Assembly: GCF_002119805.1 (NCBI RefSeq) | Contig: NZ_CP021059.1 | Location: 1,922,001-1,986,000, forward strand | DNA from: Macrococcoides canis | Lineage (GTDB): Bacteria > Bacillota > Bacilli > Staphylococcales > Staphylococcaceae | DNA length: 64,000 nucleotides | Direction: 5' to 3' | In this document: positions 17,787 through 26,361 of the stretch, piece by piece | Numbering within the stretch: position 1 is the first letter of the stretch | How the letters are laid out: every line of letters begins with the position of its first letter | Made by a program: the position numbers and the translations under genes | Notes under the pieces: generated by a model | Told to the model about the DNA's origin: nothing | Database searches by the model: none | Seen by the model: only the letters and a program-made list of their open reading frames with translations

Positions 17787-18427
17787 TGTATGACAATATA
17801 CTGTTTGATCTGGATGGTACGTTAACCGATCCTTATATCGGTATAACGAACAGCATCATCTATTCTTTACAGCAGATGAATATTGAAGCGCCAGATAACA
17901 GTGCGCTTATCCCATTCATCGGACCGCCTCTACATGAAAGCTATAGAACGGTCTATAATCTGCAAGATGAAGATAACGCTACTGCAATTAAGCATTATAG
18001 AACTTATTTCAGCGATAAAGGCATGTACGAAAATGAAGTATATGCAGGAATAGAAATTGTGCTGCAGGCACTTACAGCACAAGGGAAGCAACTCTTCGTC
18101 GCGACAAGTAAACCGACTGATTTCGCAATTCCGATATTACAGCACTTCAAACTTGATGGTTACTTTATTGAAATTGTCGGCAGTAATATGGATGGCACGC
18201 GTACGAATAAAGCAGAAGTCATCGCAACAGTCATGAATACGCATCAGCTAGATCCACATAAGACGGTGATGATCGGTGACCGCATGCATGATATTAATGG
18301 CGCACATCAAAATAATATCGACAGTATCGGTGTCCTCTATGGATACGGCAGCGCAGAAGAAATTAAGACGGCAAAGCCAACACACACAATCGCAACAGTG
18401 GATTACTTGCTGGATGTACTTCTCTAA
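17786..18427 (+). CDS. HAD-superfamily hydrolase, phosphoglycolate phosphatase-like
   Basis: A 213-residue haloacid dehalogenase phosphatase. Motif I is FDLDGTLTDP (nucleophile aspartate), motif II VATSK, and motif IV MIGDRMHDINGA. A cap domain lies between about residues 15 and 85. The small-molecule substrate is unknown. Its start overlaps the namA stop by one base, and a strong hairpin follows. Confidence 0.85.
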   Translation: MYDNILFDLDGTLTDPYIGITNSIIYSLQQMNIEAPDNSALIPFIGPPLHESYRTVYNLQDEDNATAIKHYRTYFSDKGMYENEVYAGIEIVLQALTAQGKQLFVATSKPTDFAIPILQHFKLDGYFIEIVGSNMDGTRTNKAEVIATVMNTHQLDPHKTVMIGDRMHDINGAHQNNIDSIGVLYGYGSAEEIKTAKPTHTIATVDYLLDVLL

Positions 18428-18448
18428 ACTAAATAATGTTATTCCAAA

Positions 18449-18487
18449 AAGAACCCGAACACTGCCTAATGCAATGTCCGGGTTCTT
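18449..18487. terminator. Bidirectional terminator
   Basis: The stem AAGAACCCG/CGGGTTCTT, with additional inner pairing, lies between the convergent HAD and aminopeptidase genes. Confidence 0.75.
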
Positions 18488-18491
18488 CATA

Positions 18492-19721
18492 TTAAATGAC
18501 CCAGTTCCCATCTTTAAAGACAGGAATCGTTGTTCCATCTTCATACACGCCATCGATATTCAAATCATTGCTACCCATCATAAAGTCCACATGGACGAGT
18601 GAATGATTCAATCCTTTATCAAATAGCTCGTCTTTCGATAAATCCTTTCCTCCTTCTATCGCATTTGGAAATGCTCGTCCTAACGCAACATGACACGATG
18701 CATTTTCATCATATAATGTATTATAGTAGAGGATACCAGAGTTTGAGATTGGAGAATCATCCGGCACAAGCGCAATTTCACCTAATCGTCTTGCACCTTC
18801 ATCGTTATTCAGCAAGTTCTTCAGTACTTCATAACCTTGTCCTGCTTCAAAGTCTGTTACAACGCCATCTTTAAATGTTAATTTAAAGTCATCGATAATC
18901 GCCCCTTGATACGCGAGAGGTCGCGTATTTCCGATAACACCGTTGACACGTCGATAATCCGGCGACGTAAACACTTCTTCTGTCGGCATATTCACCTGTA
19001 TTTCAATACCATCTGCATTCTTCGTACTTGCACCTAACCATCGATGTCCTTTTGTTAAACCAATTTCAACATCGGTACGTTCAGAATAATAATGCAGTTT
19101 ATCGAAGTTCAGTTCATTTAACTTATTAGCACGTGCATTTAAGTTATCGTTATGTTCTTTCCATGCCTGAACAGGATCTGCTTTGTCCACACGCACCGCT
19201 TTAATCATTGCTTCAAGCAGTTTAAGTTTCGCCGCTTCTCCTTGTTCTTCTGGGAATACAAGTTCTCCCCATTTGTCGTTCGGGAAAGCAACGATGCACC
19301 ATGAGAAATCATAACGACCGACTGCTCGCGCGAAGTCTTTATTCATCTCCCCACTCGCTTTAGCAAGTGCTGCAATCTTATCAGGTGCTGCATCTTTCAA
19401 CAGCTCTGGTGTCTGAGAATAAATACGCAGATGTGCAACTTTCTGTTCAATAAAGTCGTTTACTTCGTCTATCTTATACTGTTTCACCGTTTCGAACACT
19501 TCTACAGGTGCATATTCAAAATCCATTTGACGTGATGGTCCATCTGTCAGCTTCTGAATAACATGATGTGCCCCACGTTCATATGCCGCTTTCGTTACTG
19601 CTCTAACAAAATCAATCGCATCAATATCTGAATTGATAACCAGCGTCTGTCCTGGCTGCACATTAAGACCTACTTCCACAACTGTCTGTGCATATTTCTC
19701 TACTGTTTCAACATAATTCAT
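18492..19721 (-). CDS. M29-family aminopeptidase (AmpS/aminopeptidase T type)
   Basis: A 409-residue metalloaminopeptidase that removes N-terminal residues from peptides in the cytosol. The M29 metal-ligand and core segments are present: NMPTEEVFTSPDYRRVNG, SHVALGRAFP-like HVALGRAFPNAIEGG, and the C-terminal NHSLVHVDFMMGS. The ORF extends upstream, but GGAGGAG sits seven to eight bases before the ATG at 19719-19721, which is taken as start. Confidence 0.88.
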   Translation of the reverse strand: MNYVETVEKYAQTVVEVGLNVQPGQTLVINSDIDAIDFVRAVTKAAYERGAHHVIQKLTDGPSRQMDFEYAPVEVFETVKQYKIDEVNDFIEQKVAHLRIYSQTPELLKDAAPDKIAALAKASGEMNKDFARAVGRYDFSWCIVAFPNDKWGELVFPEEQGEAAKLKLLEAMIKAVRVDKADPVQAWKEHNDNLNARANKLNELNFDKLHYYSERTDVEIGLTKGHRWLGASTKNADGIEIQVNMPTEEVFTSPDYRRVNGVIGNTRPLAYQGAIIDDFKLTFKDGVVTDFEAGQGYEVLKNLLNNDEGARRLGEIALVPDDSPISNSGILYYNTLYDENASCHVALGRAFPNAIEGGKDLSKDELFDKGLNHSLVHVDFMMGSNDLNIDGVYEDGTTIPVFKDGNWVI

Positions 19722-19861
19722 AACCCGTCTCCTCCATTCTAATAGTTCTATTATATCGGTTTCCGAATGAAAGATAAACAAAAAAACAACTATTCATTAT
19801 AAATAAAAATACCGGAACAACTGTGCGTGGTTTCATCGACAGCTATCCCAGTATTTTGACT

Positions 19862-20344
19862 TTAAGCATCAAATAATTCGATACGTTTCACTTTATCATC
19901 TTTAAAGATAAACTTCAGGCCAATATGATTTTCTTTATCCATATAATGATACTGTGTCTGATGATTATTCAGTATCGATTTCTTATATGTCGCACCGTAT
20001 GCTTCTATCACTTGCGCTTTTGAGTCTCCAATACCAATATTGCGTGCCGTATATAATGTATCGTTACGATATAAGATCAGCGCACTTACTTGCTGCTTCT
20101 TATTGGATACGCTAATAATCAGTCCAGGTAATGCATTAGAGCGATAAAATGTCTTACCTTCCACTTTCGCATTATCATCTTCTTTGAACTTTTCTAGCAG
20201 TGCATTACGATGCTGATGCAGCATATAGTTTCCGATACGCTCCTGACTCAGATTATTATCTGGAGTTGTACAATAATTATAGACGAGCATACCAGAAACG
20301 AAGATAACAAACAGCGTAATAATTGTAATTATATATTTCTTCAT
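19862..20344 (-). CDS. Signal-anchored exported protein of unknown function
   Basis: 160 residues with an N-terminal membrane anchor (MKKYIITIITLFVIFVSGML) and an extracytoplasmic domain. The motif GIGDSKAQVIEAYGATYKK followed by HIGLKFIFKDDKVKRIELF resembles the CAP-associated/SPOR-like small beta domain found at the outer face of firmicute membranes. Similarity to that domain is inferred by eye. The upstream M at 20362 is a possible alternative start. Confidence 0.6.
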   Translation of the reverse strand: MKKYIITIITLFVIFVSGMLVYNYCTTPDNNLSQERIGNYMLHQHRNALLEKFKEDDNAKVEGKTFYRSNALPGLIISVSNKKQQVSALILYRNDTLYTARNIGIGDSKAQVIEAYGATYKKSILNNHQTQYHYMDKENHIGLKFIFKDDKVKRIELFDA

Positions 20345-20428
20345 GAGCGCCACATTCCTCATTCTTTCTCTTTATAATAATATAACATAAAATGCCAGTT
20401 TTTTCTTTTAACTTTTCGAGCGTTAACT

Positions 20429-20457
20429 TTGTCTGACTATTCTGATATTGTTATAAT
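20429..20457 (+). promoter_or_regulatory. Promoter of the thioredoxin-like gene
   Basis: TTGTCT and TATAAT are separated by exactly 17 bp, about 32 bp before the start codon. Confidence 0.65.
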
Positions 20458-20488
20458 ACAATTATAATAAGTTAAGGGGATGAACGTT

Positions 20489-21043
20489 ATGACAACACTT
20501 AAAGCGCATTACGACAATGGTTTAACACTAGAACAATATTTAGACCATATGAAAGTAAATAAAGATGAGATGCTTGCGATATATAATGCTTTTCAAGTGC
20601 CAGATGATGCACGTCTACAAGAAATTAAAGATAAGAACTTAAAGGCAATCGTCATTACAGAAGACTGGTGCGGGGATGCAATGGTCAATATTCCAGTATT
20701 GATGCACATCGCTGAAGCAGCGCGTATCGATCTGCGCTTCTCTTTGCGAGATGACAACTTAGAACTGATGGATCAATATTTAACGAATGGCACTGCACGT
20801 TCGATTCCAATCTTCGTATTCCTTGACGACACAGACCATCAGTATGCTGTATGGGGTCCACGTGCGCAAGTCGTTCAAGATTACGTAACAGAGGTACGCC
20901 AAGGTTTACCTAGTAAAGATGCACCAGATTTCGAAGAGAAACAAAAGGAAGTGCACCATACAATCCACGAAAAATATAAAAATACGCCAGAATTCTGGGA
21001 TGAAATCTACAACTCTATCGTAGAACGCCTCATCCATCTATAA
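20489..21043 (+). CDS. Thioredoxin-family protein
   Basis: A 184-residue cytosolic thioredoxin-like protein. The active-site position reads EDWCGDAM, with a single Cys rather than CxxC, followed by the cis-Pro segment RSIPIFVFLD. A single Cys suggests a bacilliredoxin-like or chaperone role rather than dithiol exchange. AAGGGG fits the ATG at 20489 rather than that at 20480. It has its own promoter and terminator. Confidence 0.8.
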   Translation: MTTLKAHYDNGLTLEQYLDHMKVNKDEMLAIYNAFQVPDDARLQEIKDKNLKAIVITEDWCGDAMVNIPVLMHIAEAARIDLRFSLRDDNLELMDQYLTNGTARSIPIFVFLDDTDHQYAVWGPRAQVVQDYVTEVRQGLPSKDAPDFEEKQKEVHHTIHEKYKNTPEFWDEIYNSIVERLIHL

Positions 21044-21049
21044 TCACGA

Positions 21050-21087
21050 AAACAGTTTGAGAAAAATAATGCTCAAACTGTTTTTTT
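21050..21087 (+). terminator. Terminator of the thioredoxin-like gene
   Basis: A 12-bp stem AAACAGTTTGAG/CTCAAACTGTTT with a 10-nt loop and seven T. Confidence 0.85.
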
Positions 21088-21147
21088 GTGTAATAAATAT
21101 TGAATTCGAGGGTATAGATAGGTATATATACTAAAAGAGGTGAAGAT

Positions 21148-21567
21148 ATGAACAATTTATATGAAGACGTAAAGCAATCCCGTAACGAACTGCTCACAGA
21201 AGTAAAAAAACTCAGTCAATCACAACTTAACTATAACTTTGGTTCAAAATTCAAAAGTATTAAATATAATTTATTACAAATTGCCTATGCTTATCATGAA
21301 GGTCTTTCAGACTATAAAGACCAGATTGGTGACTTTAATCTATTTAAAGAAAATGGTCCAAAACTGAACATCATCGATATTCTCAACTATTTCGATAATA
21401 TTGATTATGCTATCGAACAGAATCCAATCCACCCAGAAAGTGTTATGCCGTATATCTTTAACGAATACGAGTATCGTGGGAAGATTAAGTTTCTGATGAC
21501 ATTCTTTGAAGTCATCGATGGTAATGTAGATGTTGAACGCACAAATGTTAAAGTAACAAGATTATAA
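21148..21567 (+). CDS. Hypothetical protein, possibly DinB-like helix bundle
   Basis: A 139-residue, mostly helical soluble protein (MNNLYEDVKQSRNELLTEVKK first). The overall pattern of four amphipathic helices could be a DinB/YfiT-like bundle, but the metal-binding histidines are not evident, so this is a weak guess. A good ribosome site (AAGAGGTG) precedes the ATG. It stands alone between hairpin elements. Confidence 0.55.
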   Translation: MNNLYEDVKQSRNELLTEVKKLSQSQLNYNFGSKFKSIKYNLLQIAYAYHEGLSDYKDQIGDFNLFKENGPKLNIIDILNYFDNIDYAIEQNPIHPESVMPYIFNEYEYRGKIKFLMTFFEVIDGNVDVERTNVKVTRL

Positions 21568-21574
21568 AAAATCA

Positions 21575-21690
21575 GGAGGCTGGGACAAAAGTGTTCTGCC
21601 ACAAGTAAAAACCGAACAAAACTAATAAATCGTCCTTTGATTTATAGTTTTTGTTTGGTTTTTGTCGTAGTGGCAACTTTTGTTGCGCCC
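21575..21690. repeat. Dispersed intergenic hairpin element, copy 2
   Basis: It begins GGAGGCTGGGACAAAAGTGTTC and shares GTGTTCTGCCAC and GTCGTAGTGGCAACTT with the element at 15367. The hairpin between (AAAAACCGAACAAAAC with GTTTTTGTTTGGTTTTT) is different. It looks like a mobile or recombining intergenic module whose ends are conserved. Confidence 0.8.
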
Positions 21691-21705
21691 TTTAGTCAGT
21701 TAATC

Positions 21706-21739
21706 AAAAAAACTAGAGACTTAGGTCTCTAGTTTTTTT
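21706..21739. terminator. Bidirectional terminator
   Basis: A 15-bp perfect stem (AAAAAAACTAGAGAC and complement) with a 4-nt loop lies at the 3' end of the monooxygenase gene. Confidence 0.85.
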
Positions 21740-21742
21740 GAA

Positions 21743-22855
21743 TTAAAGTTTTCTCTTATTTAAAAAATCTGTTTGTTGATTCAGAAGTCTTTCTGGCATC
21801 CTTTTAACGAGTGCATTGCGCAGTCGTATAAATGCAGGCGATTCACTTTGAGCAGCTTTCCCTATCTTACGGGACTTCAGTATTACTTGCTTCGTATGCG
21901 GTACACTTAATCGGTCGTAATTTGCAAGCGCTTCTTTCAATGGGTACTGTTCTATCTGGTTGACAAGACATACAGCATCTTCAATCGCCTGTGATGCGCC
22001 TTGCCCCATATTTGGTGTCGCTGCATGTGCTGCATCTCCTAATAACACGACACGTCCTTTAACGAATGTCTTGAGCGGTTCAATATCGTATATATCATGC
22101 TGGATCGGATCACCGACTGTATTGTCAAGAACGTCGGTTACAGCATCCGGAAAATCTTTAAAGTATCGCTTTAACTTCTTCAGATTATAGTTTCTGTATT
22201 CTGTATCTCGTTCATGAGCATTAATACATAAGAACCAGTAGACTTCATTATTGTTGAGCGGGACGATACCGAACCTGCCACGCGCATCCCAGTATTCTAA
22301 CGCTGTCTTATCGTTCAGCCCTGGATTCACGCTCGTTCCTCTAAAGCATGTATATCCTTGGTACTTCGCTTCACTACCCGGGAACATCTGTCTGCGTACT
22401 TGAGAATGCAGACCATCTGCAGCAATAACAAGATCATACTGGTTGCTGGCACCATCGTTCGTTTTAATTATCCCTGCATCAAAATCTGTAACCTGTGTAA
22501 CTTCATTAATAAGTCGAACATTCCCTTTGTAATGATGACGCAGTATATTATGCAGCGAACTGCGCTGTATCGTAATATTATCTTCTCCATCTTTATTAAA
22601 GATTACACGATTTAAATATGTATCGTTTCCGTCTCTTAGCTGGGCTTCGATCAAAACATTGCCGTCTCTTTTGATATCTGCAGCAATATCATAACGTTCA
22701 AGTGCACGAATTGCGTTTTCACCGATACCTAGACCCACACCTTGTTGCTTTAATACGTGTCTCTTTTCCAGTACTTCCACACGATGCCCAAGACGTTCTA
22801 GTAATATCGCTGCGGTTAAACCACCAATACCGGCACCAATGATTCCTATACGCAT
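21743..22855 (-). CDS. FAD-dependent monooxygenase (aromatic hydroxylase family)
   Basis: A 370-residue class A flavoprotein monooxygenase. The Rossmann motif is at the N-terminus (IGIIGAGIGGLTAAI), the DG motif in VIAADGLHSQVRR and the GD motif in VVLLGDAAHAATPNMGQG. It would hydroxylate a ring compound with NAD(P)H and O2; the substrate is unknown. It overlaps the upstream acetyltransferase gene by 10 nt, so the pair is co-translated. Confidence 0.87.
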   Translation of the reverse strand: MRIGIIGAGIGGLTAAILLERLGHRVEVLEKRHVLKQQGVGLGIGENAIRALERYDIAADIKRDGNVLIEAQLRDGNDTYLNRVIFNKDGEDNITIQRSSLHNILRHHYKGNVRLINEVTQVTDFDAGIIKTNDGASNQYDLVIAADGLHSQVRRQMFPGSEAKYQGYTCFRGTSVNPGLNDKTALEYWDARGRFGIVPLNNNEVYWFLCINAHERDTEYRNYNLKKLKRYFKDFPDAVTDVLDNTVGDPIQHDIYDIEPLKTFVKGRVVLLGDAAHAATPNMGQGASQAIEDAVCLVNQIEQYPLKEALANYDRLSVPHTKQVILKSRKIGKAAQSESPAFIRLRNALVKRMPERLLNQQTDFLNKRKL

Positions 22856-23331
22856 GCCATCACTCCATTAATTTCATATTCATAATAATAATAGCTATCA
22901 TCTATACTCGTGCATATAAAGTCTAAAGACTCCAGCAAACGCTGAGATATTGTGTTATCAATTAACGCCGATGCTTTAATCGTCAGTTTGTCATGATGTT
23001 TTATTAGATGCGCTATAAGACAGCTTATTGCTTCATAAGCATAACCGTTACGTCTATAGTTACAGCGTATGTGGTAGCCGATTTCTATCTCATGGTGCCA
23101 GTTTGGTGGTCCACTGAGTGAAATTTCACCAATGAATGTATCTTTCAGCTTCAGTAACCATGTGCCATAACCGATACGATCCGGCATCATATGCTGTTTG
23201 TATACTTCTTGAATATACTTGCTGTCGTCCTTATAGTTTGAGAGCACTTCTTCTAAATTTTGTGCACATAAAGCATCAATTATCAACCGCTCTGACTGTA
23301 ATTGATAACTGATTGTCATAGCACTGTTCAT
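22846..23331 (-). CDS. GNAT N-acetyltransferase (RimJ/RimL-like)
   Basis: A 161-residue GNAT protein. The acetyl-CoA loop is in IRCNYRRNGYAYEA (R/Q-x-x-G-x-G/A variant); preceding strands IGEISLSGPP and EIEIGYHI fit the RimJ/L group, and the C-terminal SQRLLESLDFICTS is typical. AGGTGAG precedes the ATG. First gene of a two-gene unit with the FAD monooxygenase. The acceptor is unknown. Confidence 0.8.
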   Translation of the reverse strand: MNSAMTISYQLQSERLIIDALCAQNLEEVLSNYKDDSKYIQEVYKQHMMPDRIGYGTWLLKLKDTFIGEISLSGPPNWHHEIEIGYHIRCNYRRNGYAYEAISCLIAHLIKHHDKLTIKASALIDNTISQRLLESLDFICTSIDDSYYYYEYEINGVMACV

Positions 23332-23404
23332 ACGCTCACCTGATTCTCATTATATACTGTCATTATACATCATCCATGATATAAATGCTTTTTTGAGCAT
23401 AGAG

Positions 23405-23437
23405 AAACGTCGCCAGAAAGAGTATCTGACGACGTTT
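23405..23437. terminator. Hairpin after yidC
   Basis: The stem AAACGTCG/CGACGTTT plus CAGA/TCTG lies beyond the yidC stop. It lacks a clear T-run, so termination strength is uncertain. Confidence 0.4.
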
Positions 23438-23444
23438 AAGTTAC

Positions 23445-24167
23445 TTAGTTATAAAGTTTATTCGATATATATTGCTGGATGATTAAGATGACTGCACCAA
23501 CAGACCAATATAATGGCAGTGCTGCTGGTGAATGGAAGCTGACGAAGATAATCATCATCGGACTCATCAGCAGCATCGGTCGCATCTGTTTACGCGTTGC
23601 GTCCGGCATATATTGCAACGATATCCAGGACTGCAAGAAATATAATGCGCCAGCAATCAGCATCATCACCATGTCCGGACTCCCCAGATTAAACCAGAGA
23701 AAACTTTGAGCTGCAATCTCCTTACTATGCGTTATCGCAAAGTATAACGCCATCAATATCGGCATCTGTATGATAACTGGGAGACAGCCCATGTTTAATG
23801 GATTTACATTGTATTTGCTGTAAACTTTTAAAAGTTCTTGTGATAATCGTGCTTTCTCCTCTTCATCTTTTGCAACTTTGATCTGATCCTGCAATTTTTT
23901 AATCTCAGGTTGAGCAAGCTTCATATTATCTTGCATCGCTTTTTGACGTTTTGTCGCGTTCAGCATCATCGGCATGAGTACAAGCCGTACACAGACCGTA
24001 ACAAGTACAATCCCCATACCGTAGCTTCCATCAAAGAAACTCGCAAAATATTTTATCAGCTGTGCAAATGGCTCCACCAGTGACTGATGAAATAGACCAT
24101 CCTCTTGCGGTGCACACCCTGTAAGTAGTAATAATAATGCTGTGAGTAAAACTGTGATTTTTTTCAA
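23445..24167 (-). CDS. yidC: Membrane protein insertase YidC (Oxa1 family)
   Basis: A 240-residue Gram-positive YidC lipoprotein. The signal ends in LLLLTGCAP (lipobox cysteine), followed by the Oxa1 core: helix 1 with VTVCVRLVLMPMM (conserved positive charge in the groove), the cytosolic helical hairpin TKRQKAMQDNMK, then four more helices. It inserts membrane proteins with or without SecYEG. It starts at TTG 24165-24167, seven bases after AGGAGG. That ribosome site is buried in a perfect hairpin, and a leader ORF ends inside the same hairpin. Confidence 0.93.
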   Translation of the reverse strand: MKKITVLLTALLLLLTGCAPQEDGLFHQSLVEPFAQLIKYFASFFDGSYGMGIVLVTVCVRLVLMPMMLNATKRQKAMQDNMKLAQPEIKKLQDQIKVAKDEEEKARLSQELLKVYSKYNVNPLNMGCLPVIIQMPILMALYFAITHSKEIAAQSFLWFNLGSPDMVMMLIAGALYFLQSWISLQYMPDATRKQMRPMLLMSPMMIIFVSFHSPAALPLYWSVGAVILIIQQYISNKLYN

Positions 24168-24175
24168 TTTATGTC

Positions 24176-24210
24176 CTCCTATATATTAATGTGAAATTAA
24201 TATATAGGAG
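24176..24210 (-). promoter_or_regulatory. Hairpin that sequesters the yidC ribosome site
   Basis: On the minus strand a perfect 15-bp stem (CTCCTATATATTAAT paired with ATTAATATATAGGAG) has a 5-nt loop. The 3' arm holds most of the yidC AGGAGG, and the remaining G can form one more wobble pair. The 5' arm contains the last codons (Ser-Pro-Ile-Tyr) and the TAA of the leader ORF. A ribosome paused at the end of the leader would melt it. This is the layout known for B. subtilis mifM-yidC2. Confidence 0.85.
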
Positions 24211-24466
24211 ATGCCGCTACCTCATCGGACTGTCTGGACAGACACTTAATACGCCATATTAGCGTTTTGGAAATCAATAGACACGTATACGTTACTTTAT
24301 GTTTGATCTTTCTTACTTCAATCCACTCTGCACTTACTTTGACACGTGCAATCGTGTGAATCAGTAAGAATAAAAAGGCAGTGAAATATGGAATTAAATA
24401 GAGTAATTTAAAGAAAATATACTTCCACAACAGATCTTCAGTTAATAAGTTGATCAATAACTCCAT
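24197..24466 (-). CDS. MifM-like leader peptide upstream of yidC (putative translation-arrest sensor)
   Basis: An 89-residue ORF starting at ATG 24464-24466 with AAAGGGG seven bases upstream (GTG at 24469 is possible). One transmembrane segment lies at about residues 16-40 (YIFFKLLYLIPYFTAFLFLL), followed by a basic cytosolic-like tail ending SRQSDEVAASPIY. MifM of B. subtilis has about the same length, one N-terminal membrane helix and the same position before yidC2, where failure of insertion holds a ribosome stall and opens the yidC2 ribosome site. I see no clear sequence identity with MifM; the role is inferred from architecture and the RNA hairpin. Confidence 0.65.
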   Translation of the reverse strand: MELLINLLTEDLLWKYIFFKLLYLIPYFTAFLFLLIHTIARVKVSAEWIEVRKIKHKVTYTCLLISKTLIWRIKCLSRQSDEVAASPIY

Positions 24467-24553
24467 CACTTCACCCCTTTCGATATTAGTATAGATAGAA
24501 TATCATAATTTGGTGGAAGAGTGGTAGTTATGTTATATTGAATATAACAAATT

Positions 24554-24730
24554 AAGGAGGCATCAACATATACGTGATGGACAAACAATAATGAGAGATG
24601 ACACGTTAATTTTATTTAACACATTTCATGTGCATATGCACCATTATTGGGATAAGTCTGTCTAATTGTTGATTCTTCAACGTTTATTTAGCATACCCTC
24701 TATGTGCATATGCATGTAGGGGGTATATTT
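24554..24730 (+). promoter_or_regulatory. Leader/attenuator of the ABC-F gene
   Basis: A free AAGGAGG at 24554-24560 opens the leader. A 13-bp word (ATGTGCATATGCA) occurs at 24628-24640 and again at 24702-24714. The second copy lies within a 32-nt hairpin (24694-24709 pairs with 24710-24725 along its full length, three G-U pairs) whose 3' arm contains the AGGGGG ribosome site of the ABC-F gene. Copy one could pair with copy two instead and free the ribosome site. This is the pattern of antibiotic-induced translational attenuation. Confidence 0.65.
24591..24665 (+). CDS. Possible leader peptide of the ABC-F gene
   Basis: A 24-codon ORF (MRDDTLILFNTFHV, then HMHHYWDKSV) runs through the first copy of the ATGTGCATATGCA word, so ribosomes stalled on it would disturb that pairing. 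A shorter reading frame (GTG ATG GAC AAA CAA TAA, 24574-24591) lies nearer the free AAGGAGG. Which is translated is unclear; neither matches a leader I know. Confidence 0.3.
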   Translation: MRDDTLILFNTFHVHMHHYWDKSV

Positions 24731-26335
24731 ATGTTTACGATGAAAAATGAAAATTTAAAGAATGGCACAAAGATTATTTGCAGAAATATTAACTTTGAAA
24801 TTGAGAATGAACAGCATGTAGCATTAATAGGTAGAAACGGCATCGGTAAGACTACTCTTTTAAATAAAATTAAAGATAAGTTTAATGCCGGAATGCTCAA
24901 CCAGGAAAATGAAAATTTAGATATAACATTACTTGATTTTTGCTTATCCACATATCCAGAACTTCTTAAAATAAAAAATAGAATGACACACGATTATCAT
25001 GCTATGGAAGATTATGTTTCTCAAGGTGGATACGAAACTGAACATGAGATTATTATACAACTAAAAAAGTTCGGTTTTAATGAAAAAGATATTGATAGAA
25101 AAATGGCTACACTTTCAGGAGGAGAAATTACAAAAGTAAGTATCGTGAAACTACTTAGTCAGAATTATGAACTATTTATCTTTGATGAGCCTACAAATCA
25201 CATAGATAATGAGACAAAAAATTGGTTAATCAAGTGGATGAATGAAAGTAAGCATACTATAATTTATGCTACTCATGACAGAAGCTTTATTAATAAAACT
25301 GCACATAAAATACTTGAGCTGTCAGATGAGGGGTTAAGAACATTTAACTTGGATTATGATGGTTATAAAGTTCAAAAAGAAATAGAACATGAAACAAATC
25401 AAAATCTAATAGAAAAAGAAAGAAAAGAAAGAAGAAAAATCAAAAGCATGATCCAGGAATATAAAGAATGGTTTCATAAGGCAAATAACAAAGCGAGCGT
25501 AAGAAATCCGTCTGAACAGAAAAAAGTAGCAAAAATTGCTAAACGATATAAAACTAAAGAACAACAGCTATTACAAAAAGAGAGGAACTATCAGGGGCAA
25601 ATAGTTAAACAAGAAAGAACAGATTACTCGTTAAACACTCAGAAAACCAATATAAAAAATTTTTTATCTTTTTATAATGTCAGCTATATAATAGAAAATA
25701 ACACTATCTTTAATAATGTTTCTTTTTCTATTAAACAGTCAGAAAAAATATGTATATCAGGAAAAAATGGCAGTGGCAAATCAACCTTGCTGAAACTGAT
25801 ATTAAACGAAATACAGCCAACCAGCGGAAAAATCAATATCAACCCCTCTATTGAAATCGGATATTTTTCACAGCATTTAGAAGTTTTGAACATGAATCGA
25901 ACCGTTCTTGAAGAAATCCTTTCAATAAAAGATATGACAGAATCTTATGCGAGAACTATATTAGCTTCATTCAGATTCAAAGAAACATTAATCGGTGAAA
26001 AGATTCATCATCTATCAATGGGTGAAAAGTGCAGACTTGCGATTGCGAAATTATTTTTTCAAAATCCACATTTATTAATATTAGATGAACCGACGAATTA
26101 TTTTGATATAGAGATGCAGGAAATATTAGAAGATATGTTACTTCAATATAAAGGAACTCTTATTTTTGTGAGTCATGATCGATATTTTCAAGAAAAAATA
26201 GCGACTAGAACTTTAAAAATTCATAATAAAATGTTAATTGATACTGAGAAACATATTAGTGAACCTTTAAATACGGACGTTTTAATCGACCAATTAAACA
26301 AGCTGGAAGATGCTGCAAATACTGAACTATTATAA
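24731..26335 (+). CDS. ABC-F type ribosomal protection protein
   Basis: A 534-residue protein with two ATP-binding domains and no membrane segment, so an ABC-F translation factor, not a transporter. Walker A sites: GRNGIGKTT and GKNGSGKST; signatures LSGGE and LSMGE; Walker B IFDEPTNHID and ILDEPTNYFD. The linker between domains is long and basic (about residues 215-300, KANNKASVRNPSEQKKVAKI), the part that reaches the drug site in Vga/Lsa/Sal/VmlR proteins. These displace lincosamides, streptogramin A, pleuromutilins or macrolides. Codon use is more AT-rich than the neighbours. Exact drug range cannot be predicted. Confidence 0.85.
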   Translation: MFTMKNENLKNGTKIICRNINFEIENEQHVALIGRNGIGKTTLLNKIKDKFNAGMLNQENENLDITLLDFCLSTYPELLKIKNRMTHDYHAMEDYVSQGGYETEHEIIIQLKKFGFNEKDIDRKMATLSGGEITKVSIVKLLSQNYELFIFDEPTNHIDNETKNWLIKWMNESKHTIIYATHDRSFINKTAHKILELSDEGLRTFNLDYDGYKVQKEIEHETNQNLIEKERKERRKIKSMIQEYKEWFHKANNKASVRNPSEQKKVAKIAKRYKTKEQQLLQKERNYQGQIVKQERTDYSLNTQKTNIKNFLSFYNVSYIIENNTIFNNVSFSIKQSEKICISGKNGSGKSTLLKLILNEIQPTSGKININPSIEIGYFSQHLEVLNMNRTVLEEILSIKDMTESYARTILASFRFKETLIGEKIHHLSMGEKCRLAIAKLFFQNPHLLILDEPTNYFDIEMQEILEDMLLQYKGTLIFVSHDRYFQEKIATRTLKIHNKMLIDTEKHISEPLNTDVLIDQLNKLEDAANTELL

Positions 26336-26361
26336 TGATTTTCAGCGGGATTATGATGAGA

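Noticed and set aside
24731-26335. ABC drug efflux pump
   Set aside because: No membrane domain is encoded or adjacent; the twin ATPase with long basic linker is ABC-F.
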